Assembly: GCF_004367585.1 (NCBI RefSeq)
Contig: NZ_CP038015.1
Span: 1,060,001 to 1,124,000 of the forward strand
From: Paenisporosarcina antarctica
GTDB lineage: Bacteria > Bacillota > Bacilli > Bacillales_A > Planococcaceae
Reading direction: 5' to 3'
DNA length: 64,000 bases
Shown here piece by piece: positions 10,273 to 18,972 of this stretch. How positions within the stretch are numbered: the first letter of the stretch is position 1; each line of letters begins with the position of its first letter. The notes under the pieces were generated by a model. That model was not told the DNA's origin, made no database searches, and saw only the letters and a list, made by a program, of their open reading frames with translations. Both the position numbers and the translations under genes were made by a program.

Positions 10273-11721
10273 ATGTATCCAAACTGGTTAGCACAACGTG
10301 TCCAAATGACACCCAATCGATTAGCTTTAACATTTGAGGGCAAATCATGGACTTTTAAACAGTTGTTTGATGAAGTCATGAATACAGCAGGTACAATAAA
10401 AACTGCTGGTCTTGAACATGGTGCTCGAATTGCCATACTTGCACCTTCTCACCCTCAATTAATTATTACAATTCATGCTTGCTGGCAATTGGGTTGTGAA
10501 GTCGTTTTATTAAATGAGCGATTATCTGATGAGGAATTGGCTTATCAAATTGAAGATGCACAGCCAACTCTTGTCCTTGTGAAAGAAAATTTTCAGGGAA
10601 GAATAGGTATATACAAAAAAATCACGCTAGAAGACTTGTCTAAGATGAATTCAAGCACAATCAATATAGAAGAAGAGTGGCCACTTAAACGCACGATGTC
10701 TATTATGTATACGTCTGGTACAACAGGGAGTCCAAAAGGTGTTAGACAAACCGTATTGAATCATACGACGAACGCGACTGCTTCCGCTTTTAATATGGGC
10801 GTTCAAACCGATGACGTGTGGTTATGTACCATGCCAATCTTCCATATAAGCGGGCTATCCATTTTAATACGTTCGGTTTTATATGGAATGGAAGTTACCC
10901 TTTATTCGAAATTTGATGTAGTTCGCGTAGTAGATGATTTAGTAAATGGCAACGTCACTCGAATGTCTGTCGTGTCTGTTATGTTAGAACGTATTTTGAG
11001 AGAACTAGAAGAGCGCGGAGAGAATGTCTCGTCTCGCTTTTTGACCATGCTTGTAGGTGGTGGCCCTGTTCCAAGTCATTATTTAGAAAGAGCGATTGCA
11101 AGGGGAATTCCTATATTGCAAACTTACGGAATGACAGAAACAGCATCCCAAACAGCCACACTAGCTCCTGAAGATGCTGCTAGAAAATTAGGATCTTCCG
11201 GAAAACCTTTGTATTTGAGTTTTATTCGAATTGATAAGACGAATAAACCTTTTGAAGAAGGGGAAATTTGCATTCGAGGTGGGCATGTAACACCTGGCTA
11301 TATTGGTAAATATGAACAAACAACTTCTCAAGAAAAGGGATGGCTTTACACGGGAGATATTGGCTATTTAGATGATGAAGGCTATTTATTTGTAGTTGAT
11401 CGCCGTTCAGATTTGATCATTTCAGGGGGAGAAAATATTTACCCAGCAGAAGTGGAGAATGCGATTTTGCAACATCCAATGATTCGAGAAGCTGGCGTTT
11501 GTGGCGTGGATGATGAACAGTGGGGACAAGTTCCTATTGCCTTTATCGTTAGTGATGCAGAAATATCGTTGGAGTCTTTACGAGAGTTTTTACAAACAAA
11601 ATTAGCCCCATATAAATTGCCAAGAAAGTTACATCACATAAAGGAAATGCCTAGAAATGCTTCTAATAAATTATTAAGAAGAGAGCTGAGAGAGTGGGTA
11701 ACATCCAAATCCAACGAGTAA
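10273..11721 (+). CDS. menE: o-succinylbenzoate--CoA ligase
   Basis: Adenylate-forming ligase that activates o-succinylbenzoate with ATP and CoA, feeding MenB. The P-loop-like A3 motif YTSGTTGSPKGV is at about 146, TYGMTETAS at about 285, YTGDIGYLD at about 359 and the hinge DRRSDLIISGGENIYPAE follows. The ATG at 10273 after AAGGTGG gives 482 residues, the family norm; the open frame extends upstream into menB but lacks a ribosome site there. It overlaps menC by 28 bases. In B. subtilis menE lies after menB in the same way. Confidence 0.96.
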   Translation: MYPNWLAQRVQMTPNRLALTFEGKSWTFKQLFDEVMNTAGTIKTAGLEHGARIAILAPSHPQLIITIHACWQLGCEVVLLNERLSDEELAYQIEDAQPTLVLVKENFQGRIGIYKKITLEDLSKMNSSTINIEEEWPLKRTMSIMYTSGTTGSPKGVRQTVLNHTTNATASAFNMGVQTDDVWLCTMPIFHISGLSILIRSVLYGMEVTLYSKFDVVRVVDDLVNGNVTRMSVVSVMLERILRELEERGENVSSRFLTMLVGGGPVPSHYLERAIARGIPILQTYGMTETASQTATLAPEDAARKLGSSGKPLYLSFIRIDKTNKPFEEGEICIRGGHVTPGYIGKYEQTTSQEKGWLYTGDIGYLDDEGYLFVVDRRSDLIISGGENIYPAEVENAILQHPMIREAGVCGVDDEQWGQVPIAFIVSDAEISLESLREFLQTKLAPYKLPRKLHHIKEMPRNASNKLLRRELREWVTSKSNE

Positions 11722-12809
11722 CGTTACATCTCGTGCGCGTGCCTCTTAAAAAACCTTTCACAACGCATTTGCAACAAGTAGAAGAACGAGAAAGTATACT
11801 AATCGAAATATTGGATTCAGTAGGACAGACCGGTGTTGGGGAGTGTGTAGCATTTTCATCTCCTTGGTACACCGAAGAAACCGTTGAGACAGCGTGGCTT
11901 GCTCTTGAAAATTGGATCATACCTGCTATGTTAAAACATACATTCTCACATCCCGATGAACTCGATACTTTATTATCATTTGTAATACGTAATCATATGG
12001 CCAAGTCTACGGTCAATCATGCATTATGGGACTTGTATGCAAAAAAACTAAATAAACCTCTTTGGCAAGTTATTGGAGGAGCATCACAACCAATTGAAGC
12101 TGGTATTGTCGTCGCTACTGCAAACAACGAAGAAATGTATAAAGAAATTGAGACTGCGGTGAAAAACGGCTATAAACGTATTAAAATTAAAATTTCACAA
12201 ACATCAGATCCAAAGCAGTTTAAAAAAATGATTGCACATTATCCTCAAATATTATTCTTTGCAGATGCGAATGGAGCATTTACTGAGCATACGATAGTAC
12301 TGTTACAGACTTTTGACGAATGTGGTTTTACCTTGATTGAGCAACCCTTTTCAGAACAACATAATGCCGTTTCTGCAGTAGCTCAAAAAACGATGAAAAC
12401 ACCCTTTGCATTGGATGAAAGTATTGGCAGTCTTCAAGATGTTGAAGACATGATTGAACGGAACTCAGGGAAAATAATTGTCATGAAACAGGGTAGAGTA
12501 GGTGGACTTTCAAATGCTCTTCGCATTCATGAACATTGTGTCAAAAAAGGTATTCCTATTTGGGTAGGAGGGATGATTGAGTTTGGCGTATCAAAAGCGT
12601 TTAATTTAGCTTTTGCTTCTTTGCCAGGTGTTACTTTCCCAGGAGACTTTAGTTCATCCACACACTTTTGGAATCAAGATTTAGCTGAACCATCAATCAA
12701 CGTAGTCGATGGAGAAATTTTTCTCGCAAGCGAATCAGGTGTTGGTTTCAAGTGGAATTATAAGGTAATGGAGCAATTCGAAGTAAGAAAAAAATTTTTT
12801 GAGGCATAA
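11694..12809 (+). CDS. menC: o-succinylbenzoate synthase
   Basis: Enolase-superfamily enzyme that dehydrates SHCHC to o-succinylbenzoate. Catalytic features are in place: KIKIS (KxK, about 164), metal ligands in DANG (about 190), IEQP (about 215) and ALDES (about 240), and the second base Lys in MKQG (about 265). Length is 371. The frame opens with GTG at 11694 inside the menE end, with AGAGAG upstream, so coupling to menE is likely. The family can also act as an N-acylamino-acid racemase, but the operon argues for MenC. Confidence 0.93.
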   Translation: MGNIQIQRVTLHLVRVPLKKPFTTHLQQVEERESILIEILDSVGQTGVGECVAFSSPWYTEETVETAWLALENWIIPAMLKHTFSHPDELDTLLSFVIRNHMAKSTVNHALWDLYAKKLNKPLWQVIGGASQPIEAGIVVATANNEEMYKEIETAVKNGYKRIKIKISQTSDPKQFKKMIAHYPQILFFADANGAFTEHTIVLLQTFDECGFTLIEQPFSEQHNAVSAVAQKTMKTPFALDESIGSLQDVEDMIERNSGKIIVMKQGRVGGLSNALRIHEHCVKKGIPIWVGGMIEFGVSKAFNLAFASLPGVTFPGDFSSSTHFWNQDLAEPSINVVDGEIFLASESGVGFKWNYKVMEQFEVRKKFFEA

Positions 12810-12843
12810 AAAACCACGGAAGGTTTACCCATTCCGTGGTTTA
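12808..12843. terminator. bidirectional terminator, menC / zinc-binding lipoprotein
   Basis: Perfect 11-bp stem AAACCACGGAA/TTCCGTGGTTT (12811-12842) between two convergent genes whose stops are 4 to 5 bases away. Confidence 0.8.
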
Positions 12844-12846
12844 TCT

Positions 12847-13860
12847 TTAATTTGCAGATTGTAAGGCTTTCTCTAATGTCTCTAAATTATGATTCATTAA
12901 TGTGAAATAAGTTTCTTTATTATCAATATCTTGTTGTGTTAAAACACCTAGGTTATGCATAGTTAATGAATCAGCACCGAGTTCATTTTGAATTACTTTT
13001 GTTAAATTAGAAGAGACATTTTGTTCAAATAATATCGTTTTAATATTTTTATCTTTTGCTATTTCCACAATTTTAGTTAATTCTTTTTGAGAAGGTTCAT
13101 CTTGAGAATTCAAACCTGCAACTGCTACTTGCTCTAGTCCATAGGTTCCAGCTAAGTAACCAAATGCCGAGTGTGATACAAAGAATGTTTTATTTTTTGA
13201 AGCATTTGTCATCTCTTTGAAGTCTGTATCTAATTGTTCAAGCTCTTCTACTAAAGCTTCATAGTTTTCTAAATAAGTTACTTCATTCTCTGGGTCTTTT
13301 TTAATTAGTGAATCTTTTATTGAAGATGCAAGACTCACACTAATTTTTGGTGAAATCCAAAGGTGAGGATCAATCGCTCCATGTTCATGGTCATCGTGAC
13401 TTTCTGCTTCATGAGCGTCTTCTTCATGAGCGTCTTCTTCATGAGTGTCTTCTTCAAGACCTTCACTTATTGCTAATTCTTGATCAGAAACGGCATCAGC
13501 AGTTGCAACCATTGTGACATCTTGCTTTGCCAACGTTTTTTTCGCATTTTCAACGAATCCTTCAAGTCCTAAACCAATATAAAAAAACAAGTCAGCATCT
13601 GCTAAAGCCATCATATCCTGCTGTGTGGGGTCAAATGTATGCTCATTGGCACCTGCAGGATAAACGGATTTGACATTTACTTTGTCTCCCCCAATACGTT
13701 CTGTGAAATAAGCGAGGGGATATACCGTAGTATAAATAGTTAAAGCATCCTTGGTTTTAGAATCACTAGTAGATTCACTAGTTACTAAATTATTATCACC
13801 ACAAGCAGCTGTAAATAATACTAATACAGCAACTAAACTTAATAAGAAAAATTTCTTCAT
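12847..13860 (-). CDS. znuA: zinc ABC transporter substrate-binding lipoprotein
   Basis: Cluster A-I (TroA-like) metal-binding protein of 337 residues. It has a lipoprotein signal peptide (FTAACGDN, lipid-modified Cys at 20) and a His/Asp/Glu-rich loop at about 137-163, typical of zinc carriers (AdcA/ZnuA). Metal ligand histidines are expected in GANEHTFDP, DPHLWIS and SHSAFGY. A near-perfect Zur box lies between the promoter and the start, which supports zinc over manganese. No permease or ATPase gene is adjacent, so the rest of the transporter must be elsewhere. Confidence 0.92.
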   Translation of the reverse strand: MKKFFLLSLVAVLVLFTAACGDNNLVTSESTSDSKTKDALTIYTTVYPLAYFTERIGGDKVNVKSVYPAGANEHTFDPTQQDMMALADADLFFYIGLGLEGFVENAKKTLAKQDVTMVATADAVSDQELAISEGLEEDTHEEDAHEEDAHEAESHDDHEHGAIDPHLWISPKISVSLASSIKDSLIKKDPENEVTYLENYEALVEELEQLDTDFKEMTNASKNKTFFVSHSAFGYLAGTYGLEQVAVAGLNSQDEPSQKELTKIVEIAKDKNIKTILFEQNVSSNLTKVIQNELGADSLTMHNLGVLTQQDIDNKETYFTLMNHNLETLEKALQSAN

Positions 13861-13874
13861 AAATAAACTCCTTT

Positions 13875-13895
13875 AAATAGTAATGATTACGATTT
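13875..13895 (-). promoter_or_regulatory. Zur box upstream of znuA
   Basis: On the minus strand the site reads AAATCGTAATCATTACTATTT, a near-palindrome centred on 13885. It agrees with the B. subtilis Zur consensus AAATCGTAATNATTACGATTT at all but one defined position. It lies about 18 bases downstream of the -10 box and would block transcription when zinc is plentiful. Confidence 0.8.
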
Positions 13896-13912
13896 GATTT
13901 AAGAACATTGTA

Positions 13913-13941
13913 AGTATACTAGAAATGAAATTAAAACACAA
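13913..13941 (-). promoter_or_regulatory. SigA-type promoter of znuA
   Basis: On the minus strand: TTGTGT (13936-13941), a 17-base spacer, TATACT (13913-13918). The Zur box follows immediately downstream. Confidence 0.65.
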
Positions 13942-13943
13942 GA

Positions 13944-13978
13944 AAAAAATGACTCTTTTTCAAGAAGTCATTTTTTTT
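13944..13978. terminator. terminator overlapping the yidD stop
   Basis: Stem AATGACT/AGTCATT with A and T runs on both sides. The TGA stop of yidD is part of the stem on the minus strand. Confidence 0.75.
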
Positions 13979-14198
13979 CTGGCCACTCTTCAGGAACAGG
14001 GTCATAACCACCTTCATCAAATGGGTGGCATCGTAAAATACGTTTCCCTGCTAAGTAACTTCCCTTTAATGCTCCATGTTTTTCGACTGCTTCAACACCG
14101 TAATGAGAGCATGTTGGATAAAAGCGACAACTAGGCGGAGTCAAAGGAGAAATGAATTTTTGATAAAAACGAAAAACTCCAATCACAATGATTTTCAA
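13968..14198 (-). CDS. yidD: membrane protein insertion efficiency factor YidD
   Basis: Small YidD-family protein (76 residues; B. subtilis YtjA) that helps YidC/Oxa1-type insertion of membrane proteins. Signature: FYQKFISP, then C-R-F-x-P-T-C-S-x-Y (24-34) and the RILRCHPF segment. It starts with TTG, inferred from the frame and from AAGGAG 11 bases upstream. The start overlaps the TGA stop of the 49-aa ORF above it (CTTTGA), so the two are almost certainly translated together. Confidence 0.93.
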   Translation of the reverse strand: MKIIVIGVFRFYQKFISPLTPPSCRFYPTCSHYGVEAVEKHGALKGSYLAGKRILRCHPFDEGGYDPVPEEWPEKK

Positions 14199-14344
14199 AG
14201 ATCTTCATCTCCTTGGAACGTTTTCTTTGGTTTAGGGTCGATAGAGTGTTTACTTGACCGTAATTTACTTTGTGTTAAAAATAACATTAAAACCATTCCA
14301 AGAACACTAAAAACAGCAACTATTAATAAAATCCACAATGCCAT
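14195..14344 (-). CDS. 49-aa single-pass membrane protein, upstream partner of yidD
   Basis: Not recognised. ATG at 14344 opens a 49-residue frame: about 23 hydrophobic N-terminal residues ([16 protein letters not shown]), then a charged tail rich in Lys, Ser and Asp ending GDEDL. The tail sequence also supplies the ribosome site of yidD, and its stop overlaps the yidD start. The overlap and operon position support a real gene; function unknown. A role beside YidD in membrane biogenesis is only a guess. Confidence 0.6.
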   Translation of the reverse strand: MALWILLIVAVFSVLGMVLMLFLTQSKLRSSKHSIDPKPKKTFQGDEDL

Positions 14345-14363
14345 ACTTTACACCACTCTTTAG

Positions 14364-14389
14364 GTTTATTTTAGTGACTTTAGTGGTAA
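14364..14389 (+). promoter_or_regulatory. candidate SigB-type promoter of dps
   Basis: GTTTAT (14364-14369), 14 bases, TGGTAA (14384-14389), against the SigB pattern GTTTAA-N12-15-GGGTAT. The -35 and spacing equal those of the ytxG site at 56850. B. subtilis dps is known to be SigB-dependent. Confidence 0.4.
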
Positions 14390-14436
14390 AGTGAAAGGAA
14401 AGAAGCTTAAATAAAAATTAGGAGTGTGAAGATTTT

Positions 14437-14886
14437 ATGTCAGCATCATTAAATATTGAACTTAACAAGCAAGTTGCAACTTGGTCCGTTGTGTATACAA
14501 AATTACATAATTTCCATTGGTATGTTAAAGGACCACAATTCTTTACTTTACATGCTAAGTTTGAAGAACTTTACAATGAAGCAACTCTTCATATGGATGA
14601 AATTGCAGAGCGTTTGTTAACACTAGGTGGAAAACCAGTTGCAACATTAAAAGAGCATTTAGAATTATCGGATGTAGCAGAAGCAACTGGTGAAGAGTCC
14701 ACTGACCAAATGGTTGAGACTGTTGTACAAGATTTCGACAAAATTATGCAATCCTTGAAAAAAGGGATGGGCGAAGCTGCAAAAGATGAAGATGATATGA
14801 CGGAAGATTTACTAAATGCCGTCTACCAATCAATTGAAAAACATCAATGGATGCTAAAGGCATTTCTTGGGGAGACAAATAAATAA
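14437..14886 (+). CDS. dps: Dps-family DNA-protecting ferritin-like protein
   Basis: Dps mini-ferritin (149 residues) that forms a dodecamer, oxidises and stores iron with peroxide, and protects DNA under stress. The ferroxidase ligands characteristic of the family lie in LHNFHWYVKGPQFFTLH (about 23-39) and in the MDEIAERLL helix (about 54-62). Start ATG after TTAGGAG. A SigB-like promoter is present and a strong terminator follows. In B. subtilis both Dps and the paralogue MrgA exist; the SigB-type promoter and the absence of an evident PerR box favour Dps. Confidence 0.95.
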   Translation: MSASLNIELNKQVATWSVVYTKLHNFHWYVKGPQFFTLHAKFEELYNEATLHMDEIAERLLTLGGKPVATLKEHLELSDVAEATGEESTDQMVETVVQDFDKIMQSLKKGMGEAAKDEDDMTEDLLNAVYQSIEKHQWMLKAFLGETNK

Positions 14887-14891
14887 GCTTT

Positions 14892-14925
14892 AAAGCAAAT
14901 TCCTTTATAGGAGTTTGCTTTTTTA
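14892..14925 (+). terminator. terminator of dps
   Basis: Twelve-bp stem AAAGCAAATTCC/GGAGTTTGCTTT with loop TTTATA and a T run. Confidence 0.9.
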
Positions 14926-14992
14926 AATTCAATTATTTTTTGATGCATGAAATGTTTAGTTAATGACATGCTAAAAAAAAGGGGTTGAAAAA

Positions 14993-15295
14993 ATGCCGAA
15001 AGTGTTTGTATCCGTCAGTCATCATCGTTATTATTTAAACCCAGATGATTCACCCTGGGAATATGAAATTGAAGCCAATCCTTCAGATTTAACCGTACTT
15101 GATCAATTATTTGATCAAAAAGATCAACATGAATGGAAAAATTTTTGGAGAGCTCATTTACCTTATGTTCCTTATCATTTGGATCCGGAAAATGATGAGA
15201 TAGATTTACGCTTGAAAAAATTATATGCTTTCATTCATGAATACGGTAATGAAGAAGCAAAACAACAAATTGAGACTATGCATTATTATAGTTGA
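14993..15295 (+). CDS. conserved 100-aa protein of unknown function
   Basis: I do not recognise a named family with certainty. The 100-residue protein is soluble, acidic and rich in Tyr, His and Trp (start MPKVFVSVSHHRYYLNPDD, later WRAHLPYVPYHLD), with no signal or membrane segment. Start ATG lies after AAAGGGG. It sits between dps and the ytkD-like nudix gene, with 47 bases to the nudix start, so co-transcription is likely. Good codon use and context support a real gene. Confidence 0.75.
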   Translation: MPKVFVSVSHHRYYLNPDDSPWEYEIEANPSDLTVLDQLFDQKDQHEWKNFWRAHLPYVPYHLDPENDEIDLRLKKLYAFIHEYGNEEAKQQIETMHYYS

Positions 15296-15342
15296 ATGCT
15301 TTGCATGCCTTCGATACACTAATTGAAAGGAGTGTAGAAGGC

Positions 15343-15816
15343 ATGTTTTCTTTTGTAGATCAGCACGGGATTAAAGTTACGTTATCATTCAATAAAAATG
15401 TCTTCTCAATTCCTACAACACATGTGCTTGTGTTAGCAAATATTCAAGAGAAGTGGTTGCTTACTAAACACACAAAAAGGGGTCTTGAATTCCCTGGAGG
15501 AAAAGTAGAGCCTAACGAGACAATAGAACAAGCAGCAAAACGGGAAACAACAGAAGAGACGGGTGTGCTAATCTCGCATCTGGAATGGTTTGCTGAATAT
15601 ATGGTCCATGATGAAAAGCCATTTTGTAAAGTGGTTTTTCGTGCAACTGTAGACTCTGTCGAAACAAATTTCGAGAAGTTTGAGACGGAAGGACCGGTAT
15701 GGGTTACGTTACAAGAATTCTTTAAATCAACTAATCTTAGTTTTCATATGAAAGATGAAGGAATGAGAAAAATGTTGAAGCAGGTGATGATAGATGAAAG
15801 AAGACGCCACAATTGA
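15343..15816 (+). CDS. ytkD: nudix hydrolase, YtkD-like (RNA pyrophosphohydrolase / 8-oxo-dGTPase type)
   Basis: Nudix enzyme of 157 residues. The Nudix box is complete: G-K-V-E-P-N-E followed by REttEEtGV (about 48-71). B. subtilis YtkD hydrolyses 8-oxo-dGTP and has RNA 5'-pyrophosphohydrolase activity; a similar role is inferred here. The ATG at 15343, preceded by GAAAGGAG, is better than the upstream frame extension to 15292, which has no ribosome site. Its last 23 bases overlap the next gene, so it probably forms an operon with the hydrolase downstream. Confidence 0.9.
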   Translation: MFSFVDQHGIKVTLSFNKNVFSIPTTHVLVLANIQEKWLLTKHTKRGLEFPGGKVEPNETIEQAAKRETTEETGVLISHLEWFAEYMVHDEKPFCKVVFRATVDSVETNFEKFETEGPVWVTLQEFFKSTNLSFHMKDEGMRKMLKQVMIDERRRHN

Positions 15817-16573
15817 ACAAAAACGTTGTTACCCCAGTCCGAATCCTCAAGTAAAGTTAACTGAAATTATCTATTGGTCATGTGGATTTCGAGTAAAGGG
15901 GTTACTTGCAGAGCCTGTAAAAGAAGGCACCTATGAAGGCATACTTTATTTACGTGGAGGTATACAAAGCATTGGTATGGTAAGACCCGCTCGAATTGCA
16001 CAATTTGCTGCACAGGGATTTATTGTGTTTGCTCCTTACTACCGAGGAAATCGAGGAGGAGAAGGGCGCGATGAATTTGCTGGTGAAGATCGTTATGATG
16101 CGGTGAATGGAGTAGACGTATTAAAACAGTTTCTTTCTGTCGATCGAATTCATTTATTTGCTTTCTCAAGAGGTGGAATTATGGCGTTATGGACAGCCAT
16201 TTTACGTAATGATGTTACGTCAGTCGTTACATGGTCTGGAGTGTCAGACGTTATTCTTACCTATGAAGAACGAAATGATATGCGACGTATGATGAAACGA
16301 GTAATTGGTGGAAATCCGAATAATGCTAGTGTAGCTTATGAAAACCGACAACCTTTACCTTGTATAAATGATATCACTTGCTCGTTATTAATTATTCATG
16401 GGGAAAAAGATCGAAATGTAGGTATTGAGCATGCTTTCCGATTAGAAAAAGCGCTTGAAAAAGAAAAGAAAGTGTTTGAAACAATGTATTTTAAAGAACT
16501 AACACATTTTTTTGAAGCAAAAATTAATTCGCAAATTGTTCATAACCTTACCACTTGGATGAAACAACAATGA
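15794..16573 (+). CDS. ytmA: prolyl-oligopeptidase-like alpha/beta hydrolase
   Basis: S9-type alpha/beta hydrolase of 259 residues. Nucleophile Ser in the elbow FSRGG (about residue 121), Asp in HGEKDRNVG (about 202) and His in ELTHFFE (about 236), so the triad is intact. No signal peptide; cytosolic. It matches B. subtilis YtmA in size and place, next to ytkD and near pckA. The substrate is unknown (peptidase or esterase). Confidence 0.88.
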   Translation: MKEDATIEQKRCYPSPNPQVKLTEIIYWSCGFRVKGLLAEPVKEGTYEGILYLRGGIQSIGMVRPARIAQFAAQGFIVFAPYYRGNRGGEGRDEFAGEDRYDAVNGVDVLKQFLSVDRIHLFAFSRGGIMALWTAILRNDVTSVVTWSGVSDVILTYEERNDMRRMMKRVIGGNPNNASVAYENRQPLPCINDITCSLLIIHGEKDRNVGIEHAFRLEKALEKEKKVFETMYFKELTHFFEAKINSQIVHNLTTWMKQQ

Positions 16574-16584
16574 GGATGATATAA

Positions 16585-17034
16585 ATGAAACATATTAGGA
16601 TTCATTTAGAAACTACCCATACAGCAAATAAATCTTCAATTCCAATAAATACATTTTATTGGGAAAAAATGTGGGATTCATATACGATTGACTTTGCTTC
16701 AGTCGAAATTCTATGTTGGAAAGAAGAAGTGAAACAGATTCATGAACTTTCTACCATTTCTGCTCAATCTGACGACCAAGGTCTAGTAAAGTTATTCACT
16801 ATCTCATTAAATAAAGATAATAGATCCTACTTACGTAATCAGTCAGTTGATTCAAATGGTGGATTAAAATGGTTCACTTTGCACTTCTATAAAAAAGATA
16901 TTCAAATGCTTGAAATTGGTCAATATGGTTCTGAAATTGTTTTGTATGGTGTGGAAAAAAAAGAAGCAGATGAATTTCAAGAACTATTTTTTAAAATCAA
17001 ACACGCTGAATACTTCACTGAGCACTTGATATAA
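16585..17034 (+). CDS. hypothetical protein, 149 aa
   Basis: Not recognised. It is a mixed alpha/beta, aromatic-rich soluble protein without signal peptide or membrane helix. It starts 11 bases after ytmA with GAGGATG as ribosome site, so it is the last gene of that operon. It ends before the convergent pckA. Trp and Tyr content and normal codon use suggest a genuine, lineage-restricted gene. Confidence 0.7.
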   Translation: MKHIRIHLETTHTANKSSIPINTFYWEKMWDSYTIDFASVEILCWKEEVKQIHELSTISAQSDDQGLVKLFTISLNKDNRSYLRNQSVDSNGGLKWFTLHFYKKDIQMLEIGQYGSEIVLYGVEKKEADEFQELFFKIKHAEYFTEHLI

Positions 17035-17140
17035 GTAGAAGAGGGTTCCTTAAGGGGATTTTACATATTGGAAAAACACGCAAAGTATATGAAGTAGATG
17101 ACTTTTAGTTTCTCATAATAAATTGTTTGTCACTATAAGA

Positions 17141-17175
17141 AAAAAAGGGCCTGCACAAGAAGTGCAAGCCCTTTA
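17141..17175 (-). terminator. terminator of pckA
   Basis: On the minus strand AAAGGGCTTGCAC pairs with GTGCAGGCCCTTT, followed by a T run. Confidence 0.85.
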
Positions 17176-17178
17176 TAT

Positions 17179-18765
17179 TTAGTTAATTGGACCGCCTTTA
17201 GAAACGATTTCTTCAGAAACTGATCCGAATTTATTAAAGTTTTCACGGAATTGATTTGCTAATTCATTTGCTTTTTTATCATATGCTAATGGGTCTGCCC
17301 AAGCATCGCGTGGGTTTAATACAGTAGAAGGGACACCAGGTACTTCTGTAGGGATAGCTAAAGCGAAAACAGAACCTGAATCTGTTTTTACATTGTCTAA
17401 TTGCCCTTTTAGTGCAGCACGAACCATTGCACGTGTATAAGAAAGTTTCATACGTTTGCCAACGCCATATTCGCCGCCAGTCCAGCCTGTATTAACCAAG
17501 AATACTTGTGCATTATGCTGATCAATTTTCTTGCCTAGCATTTCTGCATAAACTGTAGCAGGCAATGGTAAGAATGGAGAGCCAAAGCAAGTTGAGAATG
17601 TTGCTTGTGGAGTTGTAATTCCTCGTTCAGTTCCCGCAAGTTTCGATGTGAAACCACTTAAGAAGTGATACATAGCTTGCTCTTTTGTTAGCTTACTGAT
17701 TGGTGGTAACACGCCAAAAGCATCAGCTGTTAAGAAAATGATCGTATTTGGATGACCGGCTACAGAAGGGTCAACGATATTATCAATTGCTTGTAATGGG
17801 TATGCAGCACGTGTATTCTCAGTCAATGATATATCGTCGTAATCTGCAATACGTGTTTCAGGATCCACGACAACGTTTTCTAATACTGAACCAAAACGGA
17901 TAGCATCGAAAATTTGTGGTTCATTTTCACGTGTTAGGTTGATTGCTTTTGCATAACAGCCACCTTCAATGTTGAATACACCATTATCTGACCAGCCATG
18001 CTCATCATCACCGATTAACTTGCGATCAGCATCAGCTGATAACGTCGTTTTTCCAGTTCCAGATAAACCGAAGAATAAGGCAACATCACCTTTTTCACCA
18101 ACGTTTGAAGAACAATGCATAGACAAAATACCTTGCTCAGGAAGCAAATAGTTCATGATAGTGAAAATTGATTTTTTCATTTCCCCAGCATACTCTGTAC
18201 CACCAATTAAAATAATTCGTTTTTCCAATGAAACAATTATAAACGTTTCAGAATTTGTACCATCAATTGCAGGATCTGCTTTAAATGAAGGTGCACATAA
18301 AATAGTGAATTGTGCTTCATGAGACGTTAGCTCTTCTTCAGTAGGGCGAATGAACAATTGATGTACAAATAGATTATGCCACGCATATTCAGTGAAGACT
18401 TGTAGAGAGAGGCGAGATTCTTTGTCAGCTCCTGCAAAGCCTTTGAAAACATATAACTCATCTTTTAACTTTAAATGATTAATAACCTTATTATATAAAG
18501 ATGAAAAAATTTCAGACGAAATTGGAAAGTTTACTGAACCCCAATCAATCTTGTCTTTTGAAATATCTTCTTCAACAAAAAACTTATCTTTAGGAGATCG
18601 ACCCGTATACTTTCCTGTCTCCGCTTTTACAGCACCAGTTGATGTTAAGACAGCTTCTCCACGTGATGTCGCTTTCTCCACTAATTGTGGTACTGAAAGT
18701 TGAATATGCACGTTTTGGCCATTTAACAAGTCGTTCAGCTCGTTACTAGTGTTCACTGAATTCAT
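17179..18765 (-). CDS. pckA: phosphoenolpyruvate carboxykinase (ATP)
   Basis: Converts oxaloacetate and ATP to phosphoenolpyruvate and CO2, the first step of gluconeogenesis. The 528-residue protein shows [12 protein letters not shown] near the N-terminus, the P-loop [13 protein letters not shown] at about 228-240 and the metal-site DDEHGW just after. The ATG at 18765 follows AAGGAAGG and matches the usual Bacillus N-terminus; the frame runs to 18819 without a ribosome site. A CcpN-type site overlaps its -10 region. It is divergent from metK, as in B. subtilis. Confidence 0.98.
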   Translation of the reverse strand: MNSVNTSNELNDLLNGQNVHIQLSVPQLVEKATSRGEAVLTSTGAVKAETGKYTGRSPKDKFFVEEDISKDKIDWGSVNFPISSEIFSSLYNKVINHLKLKDELYVFKGFAGADKESRLSLQVFTEYAWHNLFVHQLFIRPTEEELTSHEAQFTILCAPSFKADPAIDGTNSETFIIVSLEKRIILIGGTEYAGEMKKSIFTIMNYLLPEQGILSMHCSSNVGEKGDVALFFGLSGTGKTTLSADADRKLIGDDEHGWSDNGVFNIEGGCYAKAINLTRENEPQIFDAIRFGSVLENVVVDPETRIADYDDISLTENTRAAYPLQAIDNIVDPSVAGHPNTIIFLTADAFGVLPPISKLTKEQAMYHFLSGFTSKLAGTERGITTPQATFSTCFGSPFLPLPATVYAEMLGKKIDQHNAQVFLVNTGWTGGEYGVGKRMKLSYTRAMVRAALKGQLDNVKTDSGSVFALAIPTEVPGVPSTVLNPRDAWADPLAYDKKANELANQFRENFNKFGSVSEEIVSKGGPIN

Positions 18766-18824
18766 GTATATGTACCTTCCTTTTTCGAATATTCCCGTAT
18801 ATAGGGTCAATTGATTCATGAATT

Positions 18825-18835
18825 AGTATAACACA
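18825..18835 (-). promoter_or_regulatory. candidate CcpN operator over the pckA -10
   Basis: Minus strand TGTGTTATACT fits the pattern TRTGHYATAYW that I recall for CcpN boxes at B. subtilis gapB and pckA. It overlaps a -10-like TATACT (18825-18830). CcpN represses gluconeogenic genes under glycolytic conditions, independently of CcpA. Confidence 0.5.
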
Positions 18836-18927
18836 TTACGCTCAATAATCTACACTCATAGCCTCAATAATTTCACGTTTTTTCCATATATTTAATTTGT
18901 ACATTTATATCGAAAGCAAACAAATAT

Positions 18928-18956
18928 TTGACATCAGAGGATTAGTTTATTATGAT
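18928..18956 (+). promoter_or_regulatory. SigA promoter of the metK leader
   Basis: TTGACA (18928-18933), a 17-base spacer, TATGAT (18951-18956). The start near 18963 is 10 bases before the S-box aptamer. Confidence 0.85.
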
Positions 18957-18972
18957 ATTAAATTGAACGGAT

